Below, one piece after another: positions 53,454 to 64,000 of a stretch of 64,000 nt of DNA. A program made the position numbers and the translations under genes. The stretch is from Hephaestia mangrovi (GTDB taxonomy: Bacteria; Pseudomonadota; Alphaproteobacteria; Sphingomonadales; Sphingomonadaceae). The stretch lies in assembly GCF_019880555.1 (NCBI RefSeq), contig NZ_JAINVU010000002.1, positions 372,001 through 436,000 on the forward strand, in the 5' to 3' direction. Numbering within the stretch: the first letter of the stretch is position 1; each line of letters starts with the position of its first letter. The notes under the pieces were generated by a model. It saw nothing but the letters and a program-made list of their open reading frames with translations. It made no database searches and had not been told where the DNA came from.

Positions 53454-55157
53454 ATGCGGCATTGGGGAGCGTTGTTGGTCGCGCTGGTCGGCGCGGCGAT
53501 ACTGGCAATCATCGGCACGACGCCGCCACGCCCGGCGTCGGCGTCGGCGCCCGCGACTGCGTTCTCGGCGGCGCGCGCGATGTTGGATATTCGCGCGATC
53601 GGCCATGCGCCGCACCCGGCGGGCAGCGCCGAGCACGAGCGCGTGCGGCATTATCTGGTTCGGCGGCTGACGCGGTCGGGATTCACCGTGACGACGACGC
53701 GCTCGGCCGTCAGCGCCAAGGGCGCCAAGGCGTTTCACAAGCAGAATGGCGCGAGCGCGCCGCTACCCCCAATCGTCGACATCGTCGCGCTTCGCCCCGG
53801 TCGCAATTCGGCACTGCCGGCGGTGATGCTGATGGCGCATTACGACAGCGTCGCCGGATCGCCTGCGGCTGCCGACGACAGCGCCGGCGTCGCTTCGGCG
53901 CTCGAAACCGCGCGAGCAATCGCGGCCTCGGGCCAGGGAGATCGCGACCTCATCGTGCTCATCACCGACGGCGAGGAACTCGAGCTCGACGGGGCCAGGG
54001 CGTTTTTCACCAGCAATCCGTTGAGCCGCCACGTCGGGGTTATCGTCAACATGGAGACGCGCGGCGGCGGCGGACGCGCGAGCATGTTCGAAACCGGGGC
54101 GGACAACGGCGCGATGATGCGGCTGTTCGAGCGGAACGTCGACCGGCCGGTAGCGACTTCGCTCAGCGTGTTCGTCTACAAGCACTTGCCCAACGATACC
54201 GACCTTACCGTCGCCAAGGCGCACGGCTTCTTCGGGTTCAATTTCGCGTTTATCGGGCGTCCGTCGCAATATCATTCGCCGAGCGCGGTGCCGGCAGCGC
54301 TCGATCGGGGCGCATTGCAGGACATGGGCCGGCAGGTGCTCGATCTCACGCGCGGATTGCTTAAAGCGCCGAACTTGCCGGGGCATGCCTCCGATCTGGT
54401 GTTCTTCGACGCCTTTGGGCTGGTGCTGGTCGCTTACCCGGTCTGGGTCGGCTGGGTGCTGATTGGTGCTGCAACCGGGCTCTACGCGCTCGCGGGTTGG
54501 CGGCATGCGACACTCGGCGCAGCGGCGCGGGGCGCGGTGATGACGCTTGCGCTCATCATTGGCGGCGCAGCGTTGCTCTATGGCGCCAACCTCGTGTCAG
54601 GCGCGGACGGGCCGGTGAATTATTACGACCGGCTGGCCGCGATCCCGCGGCTCGAATGGCAGATCCTGCTGATTTGCCTCGGCGTGTTTGTGGTGGCCTG
54701 GGCACTGCTCATCGCGGATCACGATCGTATCGGCACCTCGGTCGGGGCGGCGGTGCCGCTGCTGATCCTGGGCGCGGTCGCGCAGGCGATGGCGCCGACC
54801 GCGGCCTATCCGATCGTCGTGCCGTTGCTGCTTGGCGGTGCGGGACTTGCGGCGATGCGCCGGGCGAACGAGACTGTGGGTAGATCGCTCGCGGTCGCCG
54901 CAGCCATGCTCGGCATCGGCTACATGCTGGCGATGGGCTTCCTGCTGGTCGAGGCGGTCGGCCCGTTCATTCCGATGATCGCCGCGCTGCCGCTGGCGAT
55001 CGCCGCCGTGCTCGCGGTGCCACTGATGCCGACGGTCGAGCGGCGGCGCGTGGTCGTTGTCGGGGCAGCGATGTTGGTGCTGGCGATCGGCATCGCCTTG
55101 TGGATCCGGCTCGATCCCGTCGCTGCGAGCGTCGCGACCTATAGTAGCTTTAGCTAG
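53454..55157 (+). CDS. Membrane-anchored M28 family metallopeptidase
   Basis: A 567-residue protein: N-terminal membrane anchor (GALLVALVGAAILAIIGT), a periplasmic M28 domain and about eight C-terminal membrane helices. Zinc ligands and catalytic residues: H129 (MAHYDSV), D141 (ADDSAGVA), E174/E175 (TDGEELEL), E201 (NMETRGG) and the histidine in QYHSPSAV. The plan resembles the ER-type membrane M28 peptidases (Fxna/Pff1). It is probably an aminopeptidase at the outer face of the inner membrane. GGGAGGA lies six bases before the ATG; the frame opens upstream at 53400. Confidence 0.9.
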   Translation: MRHWGALLVALVGAAILAIIGTTPPRPASASAPATAFSAARAMLDIRAIGHAPHPAGSAEHERVRHYLVRRLTRSGFTVTTTRSAVSAKGAKAFHKQNGASAPLPPIVDIVALRPGRNSALPAVMLMAHYDSVAGSPAAADDSAGVASALETARAIAASGQGDRDLIVLITDGEELELDGARAFFTSNPLSRHVGVIVNMETRGGGGRASMFETGADNGAMMRLFERNVDRPVATSLSVFVYKHLPNDTDLTVAKAHGFFGFNFAFIGRPSQYHSPSAVPAALDRGALQDMGRQVLDLTRGLLKAPNLPGHASDLVFFDAFGLVLVAYPVWVGWVLIGAATGLYALAGWRHATLGAAARGAVMTLALIIGGAALLYGANLVSGADGPVNYYDRLAAIPRLEWQILLICLGVFVVAWALLIADHDRIGTSVGAAVPLLILGAVAQAMAPTAAYPIVVPLLLGGAGLAAMRRANETVGRSLAVAAAMLGIGYMLAMGFLLVEAVGPFIPMIAALPLAIAAVLAVPLMPTVERRRVVVVGAAMLVLAIGIALWIRLDPVAASVATYSSFS

Positions 55158-55162
55158 GCCGC

Positions 55163-55191
55163 AGCCGGGAACGCGCTCGGCGCTCCCGGCT
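55163..55191. terminator. Hairpin between convergent M28 and rpoD genes
   Basis: AGCCGGGA pairs with TCCCGGCT around a 13-base loop in the 43-base gap. There is no T-run on either strand, so it is a weak or Rho-assisted terminator at best. Confidence 0.35.
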
Positions 55192-55200
55192 CGGCAAGGC

Positions 55201-57243
<2,043 letters not shown>

Positions 57244-57252
57244 CAATTGCCC

Positions 57253-59124
57253 TCAAGCATCAAGAATTTCGTCGTCTTCGTCCGCAAGGACCAGATTTGC
57301 AAGCCGATGGCGCAATGCCGCCTGCTCACGCACCAACGCGTTTTGCCGGGCAAAGGCTTCCTCGGTTGCCTCGGCCTGCAATGTCGCGGTCGCTTCGGCC
57401 AAAGCCTGATCCACCTCCGGACCTGCAATCAGCACCGCGATCGCCTCGTTCAGATCCGCCGCGGCGCGCGATGCGTCGGCGGTTTTCTGCGTGAACGAGA
57501 AGGGCAGGGTGTCGGCCCTCAGCAAATCGCTGGCCACCGAGTCAAATCCGGACCGTGCCAATATGGTAAGCACGCTCCCACTATCAAGCGCCTGTTCTTC
57601 TAGCGCGAGATCGACCACCGCCTCGAACAGCCGTCCGAGCGCACCGCCGGCCATGCGCAGTGAGCCGAGCACCTCGACATGCCGGGCGATTTCCGCCGGA
57701 TGCCGGATCAGCCCGGCGAGCACTGCCTTGGCGAGCACCGGATCGATGCCCGCCGCGCGGAACGCCTTCGCTTCGGCGGTAACCGGCGGCAGGGGCGGCA
57801 CCCACTTCCCGCTTCGCCGTTGACCGGGCTGGAAGGGGCGGGAGCCACCGCTGAACTGCCGGCGCGGGGCTGCGAACTGTTCGTCGAAGCGCCGGCGGAA
57901 CTCGGCGAGATATTCGTGGCGGACGTTGCGGTCCTCGATCGCCTCGGCGCGCTCGGTGAGCCGCTGGCGCAGACCGGCGCGCTGTTCGGGTGTGTCCAGC
58001 GGTTCGGCGGCGAGCTCATGCGCCCACAGCCGGTCGGCGAGCGGCTGCGCGTCGCGCAACAGCGCCTCAAACGCCGGAGCCCCACGCTGGCGGACGAGAT
58101 CGTCGGGATCGAGCCCGTCGGGCAGCGTGACGAATGCGAGACTGCGACCGGGCGCCAACATCGGTAGCGCGCGCCCGGCGGCGCGGATCGCGGCCTTCTG
58201 GCCCGCCGCATCGCCATCGAAGCACAGGATCGGCACGTCGGAAAGCCGCCACAGCCGCTCCAGCTGTCCCTCGGTCAGCGCGGTGCCGAGCGGGGCGACG
58301 GCTTCCTCGATACCGGCCTGCGCCAGCGCGATCACGTCCAAATAGCCTTCGACGACGAGGATGCGGCCAGTCTTGCGGCTCGCGGCGGCGGCACGATCGA
58401 GATTGTAGAGCGTGCGGCCCTTGTCGAACAGCGGCGTCTCGGGCGAATTGAGGTATTTCGGCTCGCCATCGCCGATGATCCGCCCGCCGAACGCGATCAC
58501 CCGCCCGCGCGGATCGCGGATCGGGATCATAAGCCGGCCCCTGAACCGATCATATGGCTCCTTGTCCTCGACCTGGATCAACAGCCCGGCTTCGACCAGC
58601 AGTGGATCGCCATAATCCTTGAGCGCGGCCTTGAGCTTGCCGCGTGCGTCCGGCGCGAAGCCGAGCGCGAACGTCTTGGCGGTCGCTATGGAGATCCCGC
58701 GCCGTTCGAGCACCTCGCGCGCTTCGGCACCTGCGATTCCGTTCAATTGCTGAACGAACCACTCGGCGGCATCGGCGCACGCTTCGTGCAACCCCTTGGA
58801 GCGCTCGGCCCGCTCGGCGGCGCGGGGATCGGGGGCGGGCATTTCCATCCCCGCCACCTGTGCCAGTTCCTTCACCGCGTCGATGAAGGGCAGGCCGCGC
58901 TGGTCGGTCATCCAGCGGATCGCATCGCCATGCGCGCCGCAGCCGAAACAATGGTAAAACGCCTTGTCGTCGTTGACGTAGAAGCTCGGCGTCTTTTCAT
59001 TATGGAAGGGGCAGCAGCCCTTGAACTCGCGCCCCGCCTTGAGAAGCTTCACCGACTTGCCGACCAGCGCGGACAACAGGGTCCGCGCCCGAAGCTCGTC
59101 GAGGAATTGAGGCGAAAGGCTCAT
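57253..59124 (-). CDS. dnaG: DNA primase DnaG
   Basis: A 623-residue primase that makes RNA primers at the replication fork. The CHC2 zinc finger has C38, H41, C59 and C62 (CCPFHNEKTPSF, YHCFGCGAHGD), the Toprim core has ILVVEGYLDVIALAQ and CFDGDAAGQKAA, and a helical DnaB-binding domain ends the chain. Lies 57 bases after the yqeY-like gene and nine bases before rpoD, the classical macromolecular-synthesis gene order with rpsU replaced by yqeY. Confidence 0.97.
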   Translation of the reverse strand: MSLSPQFLDELRARTLLSALVGKSVKLLKAGREFKGCCPFHNEKTPSFYVNDDKAFYHCFGCGAHGDAIRWMTDQRGLPFIDAVKELAQVAGMEMPAPDPRAAERAERSKGLHEACADAAEWFVQQLNGIAGAEAREVLERRGISIATAKTFALGFAPDARGKLKAALKDYGDPLLVEAGLLIQVEDKEPYDRFRGRLMIPIRDPRGRVIAFGGRIIGDGEPKYLNSPETPLFDKGRTLYNLDRAAAASRKTGRILVVEGYLDVIALAQAGIEEAVAPLGTALTEGQLERLWRLSDVPILCFDGDAAGQKAAIRAAGRALPMLAPGRSLAFVTLPDGLDPDDLVRQRGAPAFEALLRDAQPLADRLWAHELAAEPLDTPEQRAGLRQRLTERAEAIEDRNVRHEYLAEFRRRFDEQFAAPRRQFSGGSRPFQPGQRRSGKWVPPLPPVTAEAKAFRAAGIDPVLAKAVLAGLIRHPAEIARHVEVLGSLRMAGGALGRLFEAVVDLALEEQALDSGSVLTILARSGFDSVASDLLRADTLPFSFTQKTADASRAAADLNEAIAVLIAGPEVDQALAEATATLQAEATEEAFARQNALVREQAALRHRLANLVLADEDDEILDA

Positions 59125-59181
59125 GGCGCCACGATTCTAACCTTATGCCGGATCGGCGGCGGAATCGCAACGTCGAAGGGC

Positions 59182-59634
59182 TCAGGAAAGCGCCGCTTTC
59201 ACCAGCCCGCTGGCCTTCGACATGTCGAGCTGGGTGCCGTGGCGCGCTTTCAGTTCGGCCATCACGCGCCCCATGTCCTTCATGCCCGAGGCGCCCGTTT
59301 CCGACTTGATGGCCTCGATCGCGGCCTTGGTCTCGTCCTCGCTCATCTGCGCGGGGAGGAATCGCTCGATCACCGCGACTTCCTTGGCTTCGGCGTCGGC
59401 GAGTTCCTGGCGGCCGCCTTTTTCGTAGAGCTCGATCGATTCGCGGCGCTGCTTGACCATCTTCTGCAGCACCTCGACGACCAGCGCATCGTCGTCGGCG
59501 ACCGGCGACTGGGTGCGCGCCTCGATATCGCGGTTCTTGATCGCAGACTGGATCAGGCGGATCGTCGCGGTGGTTTCCTTGTCGCCGCTCTTCATGGCGG
59601 TCACCAGCGCAGCCTTGATGTCATCGCGAATCAT
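59182..59634 (-). CDS. GatB/YqeY domain protein
   Basis: A 150-residue protein of the YqeY family: IRDDIKAALVTAMKSGDKET at the start and the tRNA-binding tail helix (GMKDMGRVMAELKARHGTQL). It is the GatB C-terminal domain as a free protein and may bind tRNA or help amidotransfer; exact role unknown. The start at 59634 has GAGGA eight bases upstream; the longer frame to 59676 is not needed. First gene of the operon with dnaG and rpoD. Confidence 0.92.
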   Translation of the reverse strand: MIRDDIKAALVTAMKSGDKETTATIRLIQSAIKNRDIEARTQSPVADDDALVVEVLQKMVKQRRESIELYEKGGRQELADAEAKEVAVIERFLPAQMSEDETKAAIEAIKSETGASGMKDMGRVMAELKARHGTQLDMSKASGLVKAALS

Positions 59635-59771
59635 CTCGTCGGTCCTCGAAGGAGTAAACCGCCCCGTTAGCGCCATCGCGGTAACATTAACAGATTGACG
59701 CAGCCCCCCGCCGCGCCTAGCGGGTGAGCCTTAGCGACATCGCCAACCTTAACCTCGGAGTGCCCGCCGCC

Positions 59772-60935
59772 ATGGCCGACGCCAACCCTTCGCCTGCGCC
59801 AACCGGAGCGACGGGGGTATTGGTTCTGGCCGACGGCACGATCGCCTGGGGCCGCGGCTTCGGCGCCGAGGGGCGGGCGGTCGGCGAGGTGTGCTTCCAC
59901 ACAGCGATGACCGGCTATCAGGAAATCATGACCGATCCCTCGTTCGCCGGGCAGATCATCACCTTCACCTTCCCGCATATCGGCAATGTCGGCACCAATG
60001 CGGAAGATTTCGAGGCGGATGCGCCCCACGCGCTCGGCATGATCGTGCGCGAGGACGTGACCGAGCCCAGCAACTTCCGCAGCGTCGAACGGCTTGACGC
60101 TTGGATGAAGGCGCACGCGCGGATCGGCCTGGCCGGGATCGACACGCGAGCGCTGACGCGGCGGATAAGGATGGGCGGTGCGCCCAACGGCGCGATCGCG
60201 CATTCGGCGGATGGCACATTCGACATCGACCTGCTGCTCCAGATGGCGCGCGACTGGCCCGGCCTCGAGGGCATGGACCTCGCCAAGGTCGTCTCGACCG
60301 AGATGGATTACGGCTGGGAAGGGGGCATCTGGCGGCTCGGCTTCGGCTACGGCGAGGAAGGCCGCGAGGATGGTCGCCCCCACGTCGTCGCGATCGATTA
60401 CGGCAGCAAGCGCAACATCTTCCGCAACCTGGTCAAGGCCGGCGCCAAGGTCTCGGTCGTCCCCGCCACCGCCACCTTCGAGCAGATTATGGCGCTCGCC
60501 CCCGACGGTTTCTTCCTGTCGAACGGCCCCGGCGACCCCGCCGCGACCGCCGACTATGCGGTGCCGGTGATCCGCAAGCTCCTGGAGACCGGCAAGCCGC
60601 TGTTCGGCATCTGCCTCGGCCACCAGTTGCTCGGGCTGGCGGTGGGGGCGCGGACGACCAAGATGTTCCAGGGCCATCGCGGCGCCAACCATCCGGTCAA
60701 GCGCCTCGCCGACGGTGCGGTCGAGATCACCAGCATGAATCACGGTTTCGCGGTCGAGCGCGACAGCCTGCCGGCCAACGCGCGCGAGACCCACGTCTCG
60801 CTGTTCGACGGCTCGAACGCCGGCCTCGAACTCACCGACGCCCCCGCGTTCAGCGTCCAATACCACCCCGAGGCCAGCCCGGGCCCGCAGGACAGCTTCT
60901 ATCTGTTCGAGCGGTTCGTGGGGATGTTGCGGTGA
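59772..60935 (+). CDS. carA: Carbamoyl-phosphate synthase small subunit
   Basis: A 387-residue glutamine amidotransferase subunit supplying ammonia to CarB for pyrimidine and arginine synthesis. N-terminal domain: VLVLADGTIAWGRGFG and FHTAMTGYQEIMTDPSF. Class I amidotransferase triad: C281 (LFGICLGHQLL), H365 and E367 (QYHPEASPGP). The ATG at 59772 gives the usual N terminus; a GTG 16 codons earlier would add a non-conserved leader. The stop overlaps the GTG of a small unknown gene (GTGA). Confidence 0.96.
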   Translation: MADANPSPAPTGATGVLVLADGTIAWGRGFGAEGRAVGEVCFHTAMTGYQEIMTDPSFAGQIITFTFPHIGNVGTNAEDFEADAPHALGMIVREDVTEPSNFRSVERLDAWMKAHARIGLAGIDTRALTRRIRMGGAPNGAIAHSADGTFDIDLLLQMARDWPGLEGMDLAKVVSTEMDYGWEGGIWRLGFGYGEEGREDGRPHVVAIDYGSKRNIFRNLVKAGAKVSVVPATATFEQIMALAPDGFFLSNGPGDPAATADYAVPVIRKLLETGKPLFGICLGHQLLGLAVGARTTKMFQGHRGANHPVKRLADGAVEITSMNHGFAVERDSLPANARETHVSLFDGSNAGLELTDAPAFSVQYHPEASPGPQDSFYLFERFVGMLR

Positions 60936-61318
60936 GGTGGCCGTGGCTCAGGCCGTTCTCGGCCGGAGCGGCGGTTGTATTCATTACGTTTTCAATTGGC
61001 TGGCTCATCCAGCAGACGCGCGGATCGCACGATCTATTCATTTTGCAATACACTCGCCCAACAGGTTGGGACCAAGAGGCTTTCAAGGGAAAGACTGATC
61101 CGGCTCCTGAGCTGCGAACGACCACCGATTATGTCGTTCAGATCGCAAATAAATGCCAGGTTCGCTCGTGGAAGTCGGAAACCAACATGAATACCACGGA
61201 CGTGAATGAAATGACAAAGATCGCAATCCCGGCCCATGACGTCGATAGCGCGATGTTCAACTGCCTAAGTTCTTACGTCACGCCAATTTATGTCACGCTT
61301 ACTCGGACGACGAACTAA
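60932..61318 (+). CDS. Small membrane-anchored protein of unknown function between carA and carB
   Basis: A 128-residue protein starting at GTG in overlap with the carA stop and ending in overlap with the carB start (TAATG). It has one N-terminal membrane helix ([20 protein letters not shown]) and a soluble part of about 95 residues, probably facing the periplasm, with two cysteines (NKCQVRS, FNCLSS). The DNA from about 60975 is more AT-rich than its neighbours and codon use is unlike theirs, which suggests later acquisition. Family not recognised. Coupling on both sides means it is translated with the car genes. Confidence 0.72.
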   Translation: MRWPWLRPFSAGAAVVFITFSIGWLIQQTRGSHDLFILQYTRPTGWDQEAFKGKTDPAPELRTTTDYVVQIANKCQVRSWKSETNMNTTDVNEMTKIAIPAHDVDSAMFNCLSSYVTPIYVTLTRTTN

Positions 61319-64000
61319 TGCCCAAACGCACCGACATCTCCTCCATTCTCGTCATCGGCGCGGGGCCGATCATCATCGGGCAGGCGTGCGAGTTCGATTA
61401 TTCGGGCACGCAGGCGATCAAGGCTCTGAAGGAAGAGGGCTATCGCATCGTCCTGGTCAATTCGAACCCGGCGACGATCATGACCGATCCCGAGCTTGCG
61501 GATGCGACCTATGTCGAGCCGATCACGCCCGAAATCGTCGCCAAGATCATTGAAAAAGAACGCCCCGACGCCGTGCTCCCGACGATGGGCGGGCAGACTG
61601 CGCTCAACACCGCGCTGGCGCTGTTCCGCGACGGCACGCTGAAGAAGTTCGGCGTGCAGATGATCGGTGCCGATGCCGATGCGATCGACAAGGCCGAGGA
61701 CCGCGAGAAATTCCGCGCCGCGATGGACAAGATCGGCCTCGAAAGTCCCCGCGCATCGATCGCCGCCGCGCCGGAGATCAGGGACGCCGCGGGCAATATT
61801 ACCGGCTATGACCGCGTCACCGGCGTCGCCCGCGCGCTCGAGTTGCTCGACGAGATCGGGCTGCCGGCGATCATCCGCCCGGCCTTCACATTGGGCGGCA
61901 CCGGCGGTGGCGTCGCCTATAACCGCGAGGAATTCGAACATTACGCCCGCACCGGCATCGAGGCGTCGCCGGTCGGCCAGATCCTGATCGACGAGTCGCT
62001 GCTCGGCTGGAAGGAATATGAGATGGAGGTGGTCCGCGACCGCGCGGACAATTGCATCATCATCTGCGCGATCGAGAATATCGATCCGATGGGCGTCCAC
62101 ACCGGCGATTCGATCACTGTCGCGCCCGCGCTGACGCTGACCGACAAGGAATATCAGGTGATGCGCAACGCATCGCTAGCCGTGCTGCGCGAAATCGGTG
62201 TCGAAACAGGCGGTTCGAACGTGCAGTTCGCGGTCAATCCGAAGGACGGCCGGCTGGTCGTCATCGAGATGAACCCGCGCGTGTCACGCTCCTCGGCGCT
62301 GGCGTCGAAGGCCACCGGCTTCCCGATCGCCAAGGTCGCCGCCAAGCTGGCGGTCGGCTATACGCTCGACGAGATCGAGAACGACATCACCGGCGTCACC
62401 CCGGCGTCGTTCGAGCCGACGATCGATTACGTCGTCACCAAGATCCCGCGCTTCGCCTTCGAGAAGTTCAAGGGCGCCGAGCCAGTGCTGTCGACCGCGA
62501 TGAAGTCGGTCGGTGAGGTGATGGCGATCGGTCGCAACATCCACGAATCGCTGCAAAAGGCGCTGCGCGGGCTGGAGACGGGGCTGTCCGGCTTCAACAC
62601 AGTGGATGCGCTGGTCGGCGCACCGCGCGCGCAGATCGAGGCGGCGCTGGCCAAGGCGACGCCCGACCGGCTGCTCGTCGCGGCGCAGGCGCTGCGCGAG
62701 GGCTTCACCGTCGCCGAGGTCCACGCCATCGCCAAATACGATCCCTGGTTCCTCGAACGCATCTCCGAGATTGTTCATGCCGAGGAAGAGGTGTGCCGCC
62801 ACGGCCTGCCGCGTGATGCCGCGGGCATGCGTCGCCTAAAGGCGATGGGGTTCAGCGACAAACGGCTCGCCTATCTCGCGTTGAAATCAGCCAATCTGGC
62901 CGGCAACGAACGCGGCATCGCGCGCGGCTCGGGGCTGATCCACGAGACGGTCAAGGCGATGACCGGCGGCGTCACCGAGGACGAGGTACGTGCGCTGCGC
63001 CACAAGCTCGGCGTGCGCCCGGTGTTCAAGCGCATCGATACCTGCGCGGCCGAGTTCGAGGCCAAGACGCCCTATATGTATTCGACCTACGAGGCGCCCA
63101 GTTTTGGCGAGCCCGAGAACGAGGCGGCGCCCTCCGACCGGAAAAAGATCGTCATCCTCGGCGGCGGCCCGAACCGGATCGGGCAGGGGATCGAGTTCGA
63201 CTATTGCTGCTGCCACGCCTGTTTCGCGCTCGAGGATGCCGGCTTCGAAACGATCATGGTCAATTGCAACCCGGAGACGGTGAGCACCGATTATGACACC
63301 TCCGATCGCCTCTATTTCGAGCCGCTGACCGCCGAGGACGTGCTGGAAATCCTGCATGTCGAGCAGTCGAAGGGGACGCTGGTCGGCGTGATCGTCCAGT
63401 TCGGCGGCCAGACCCCGCTCAACCTCGCGCGTGCGCTGGAGGCGGAAGGGATTCCCATCCTCGGCACTTCGCCAGACGCGATCGACCTCGCCGAGGACCG
63501 CGAGCGCTTTGCAGCCTTGGTCAATAAGCTCGGCCTCAAGCAACCTGCCAACGGCATCGCGCGCAGCCGCGAGGAGGCTATCGCGGTCGCCGAACGCATC
63601 GGCTATCCGGTGCTGATGCGCCCGAGCTACGTGCTCGGCGGCCGCGCGATGGAAATCGTCGACGGCCGCGCCCAGCTCGAGGAATATATCCAGACCGCGG
63701 TGCAAGTCTCTGGTGACGCGCCGGTTCTGATCGACCAATACCTCCGCGATGCGATCGAGGTCGATGTCGATGCGATCGCCGACGGCACCGACGTGGTGGT
63801 CGCCGGCGTGCTACAGCATATCGAGGAAGCCGGCGTCCATTCGGGCGACAGCGCCTGCTCGATCCCGCCCTACAGCCTTTCCGCCGAGATCATCGCCGAG
63901 ATCGAACGCCAAGCCGATGCGCTGGCCCGCGCGCTGAAGGTCAAGGGACTGATGAACATCCAGTTCGCGGTGAAGGATGGCGCGGTCTATCTGATCGAGG
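61318..64000 (+). CDS. carB: Carbamoyl-phosphate synthase large subunit (3' end outside window)
   Basis: The first 894 residues of CarB, usually about 1,100 long. Start [20 protein letters not shown], first ATP-grasp half with [12 protein letters not shown] and [20 protein letters not shown], oligomerisation domain, then the second half opening with [20 protein letters not shown] and [14 protein letters not shown]. The window ends inside the second ATP-grasp domain. CarB forms carbamoyl phosphate from ammonia, bicarbonate and two ATP. It overlaps the small gene in front by one base (TAATG). Confidence 0.97.
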   Translation, partial: MPKRTDISSILVIGAGPIIIGQACEFDYSGTQAIKALKEEGYRIVLVNSNPATIMTDPELADATYVEPITPEIVAKIIEKERPDAVLPTMGGQTALNTALALFRDGTLKKFGVQMIGADADAIDKAEDREKFRAAMDKIGLESPRASIAAAPEIRDAAGNITGYDRVTGVARALELLDEIGLPAIIRPAFTLGGTGGGVAYNREEFEHYARTGIEASPVGQILIDESLLGWKEYEMEVVRDRADNCIIICAIENIDPMGVHTGDSITVAPALTLTDKEYQVMRNASLAVLREIGVETGGSNVQFAVNPKDGRLVVIEMNPRVSRSSALASKATGFPIAKVAAKLAVGYTLDEIENDITGVTPASFEPTIDYVVTKIPRFAFEKFKGAEPVLSTAMKSVGEVMAIGRNIHESLQKALRGLETGLSGFNTVDALVGAPRAQIEAALAKATPDRLLVAAQALREGFTVAEVHAIAKYDPWFLERISEIVHAEEEVCRHGLPRDAAGMRRLKAMGFSDKRLAYLALKSANLAGNERGIARGSGLIHETVKAMTGGVTEDEVRALRHKLGVRPVFKRIDTCAAEFEAKTPYMYSTYEAPSFGEPENEAAPSDRKKIVILGGGPNRIGQGIEFDYCCCHACFALEDAGFETIMVNCNPETVSTDYDTSDRLYFEPLTAEDVLEILHVEQSKGTLVGVIVQFGGQTPLNLARALEAEGIPILGTSPDAIDLAEDRERFAALVNKLGLKQPANGIARSREEAIAVAERIGYPVLMRPSYVLGGRAMEIVDGRAQLEEYIQTAVQVSGDAPVLIDQYLRDAIEVDVDAIADGTDVVVAGVLQHIEEAGVHSGDSACSIPPYSLSAEIIAEIERQADALARALKVKGLMNIQFAVKDGAVYLIE

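Overview
The window is a GC-rich chromosomal segment from an alphaproteobacterium, most probably a Sphingomonas-like member of the Sphingomonadaceae. The evidence is a PopZ-type polar protein, a yqeY-dnaG-rpoD operon, a short isoaspartyl methyltransferase next to tolC, a TonB receptor with the DIIVTG start typical of sphingomonads, and two tRNAs with encoded CCA ends. Both edges cut genes: a hybrid histidine kinase on the left and carB on the right.

Layout. 1-6.4 kb: signalling pair, tRNA-Cys, isoaspartyl methyltransferase, tolC, popZ, a secreted bilobal aspartic protease and a small exported protein. 6.5-13.1 kb: valS with an unusual insert, a palindromic repeat, a lipid kinase, hemB overlapping two tandem GNAT genes, a lipoprotein and tRNA-Arg. 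13.2-35.8 kb: a dedicated catabolic island. 36.1-40.0 kb: an operon of circularly permuted ATP-grasp, alpha-E, transglutaminase and Anbu peptidase. 40.0-55.2 kb: rimO, a DOMON-like protein, NamZ muramidase, H1-like protein, a VWA/MoxR pair split by unrelated genes, a glycosyltransferase, a CocE-type hydrolase, a soluble chemoreceptor, a CHAP amidase, a Phd-PAS protein and a membrane M28 peptidase. 55.2-64 kb: rpoD, dnaG, yqeY, carA, an inserted small gene and carB.

The island at 13.2-35.8 kb is the main discovery. It joins a TonB receptor, a GH127 beta-L-arabinofuranosidase family enzyme, a GH35-like/DUF5597 glycosidase, a large DUF5695-like protein, three different peptidases (DPP-IV type, DUF885 metallopeptidase, M24 Xaa-Pro type), an oligopeptide symporter, an amino-acid permease, and three hydroxyproline steps (4-hydroxyproline 2-epimerase, D-hydroxyproline oxidase-type flavoprotein, pyrroline-4-hydroxy-2-carboxylate deaminase), with a GntR/FCD regulator in the middle. 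I infer a complete programme for eating plant hydroxyproline-rich glycoproteins (extensin or arabinogalactan proteins). An 11-bp palindromic motif, TATACGGTATA or a near match, occurs six times, in every promoter region of the island including that of the regulator, which argues for one regulon. The step from 2-oxoglutarate semialdehyde to 2-oxoglutarate is not encoded here.

Starts were chosen by ribosome-binding sites and signal peptides where the longest frame was implausible; two neighbouring genes of the island appear to start at TTG. All family names come from motif recognition by eye; no database search was run.
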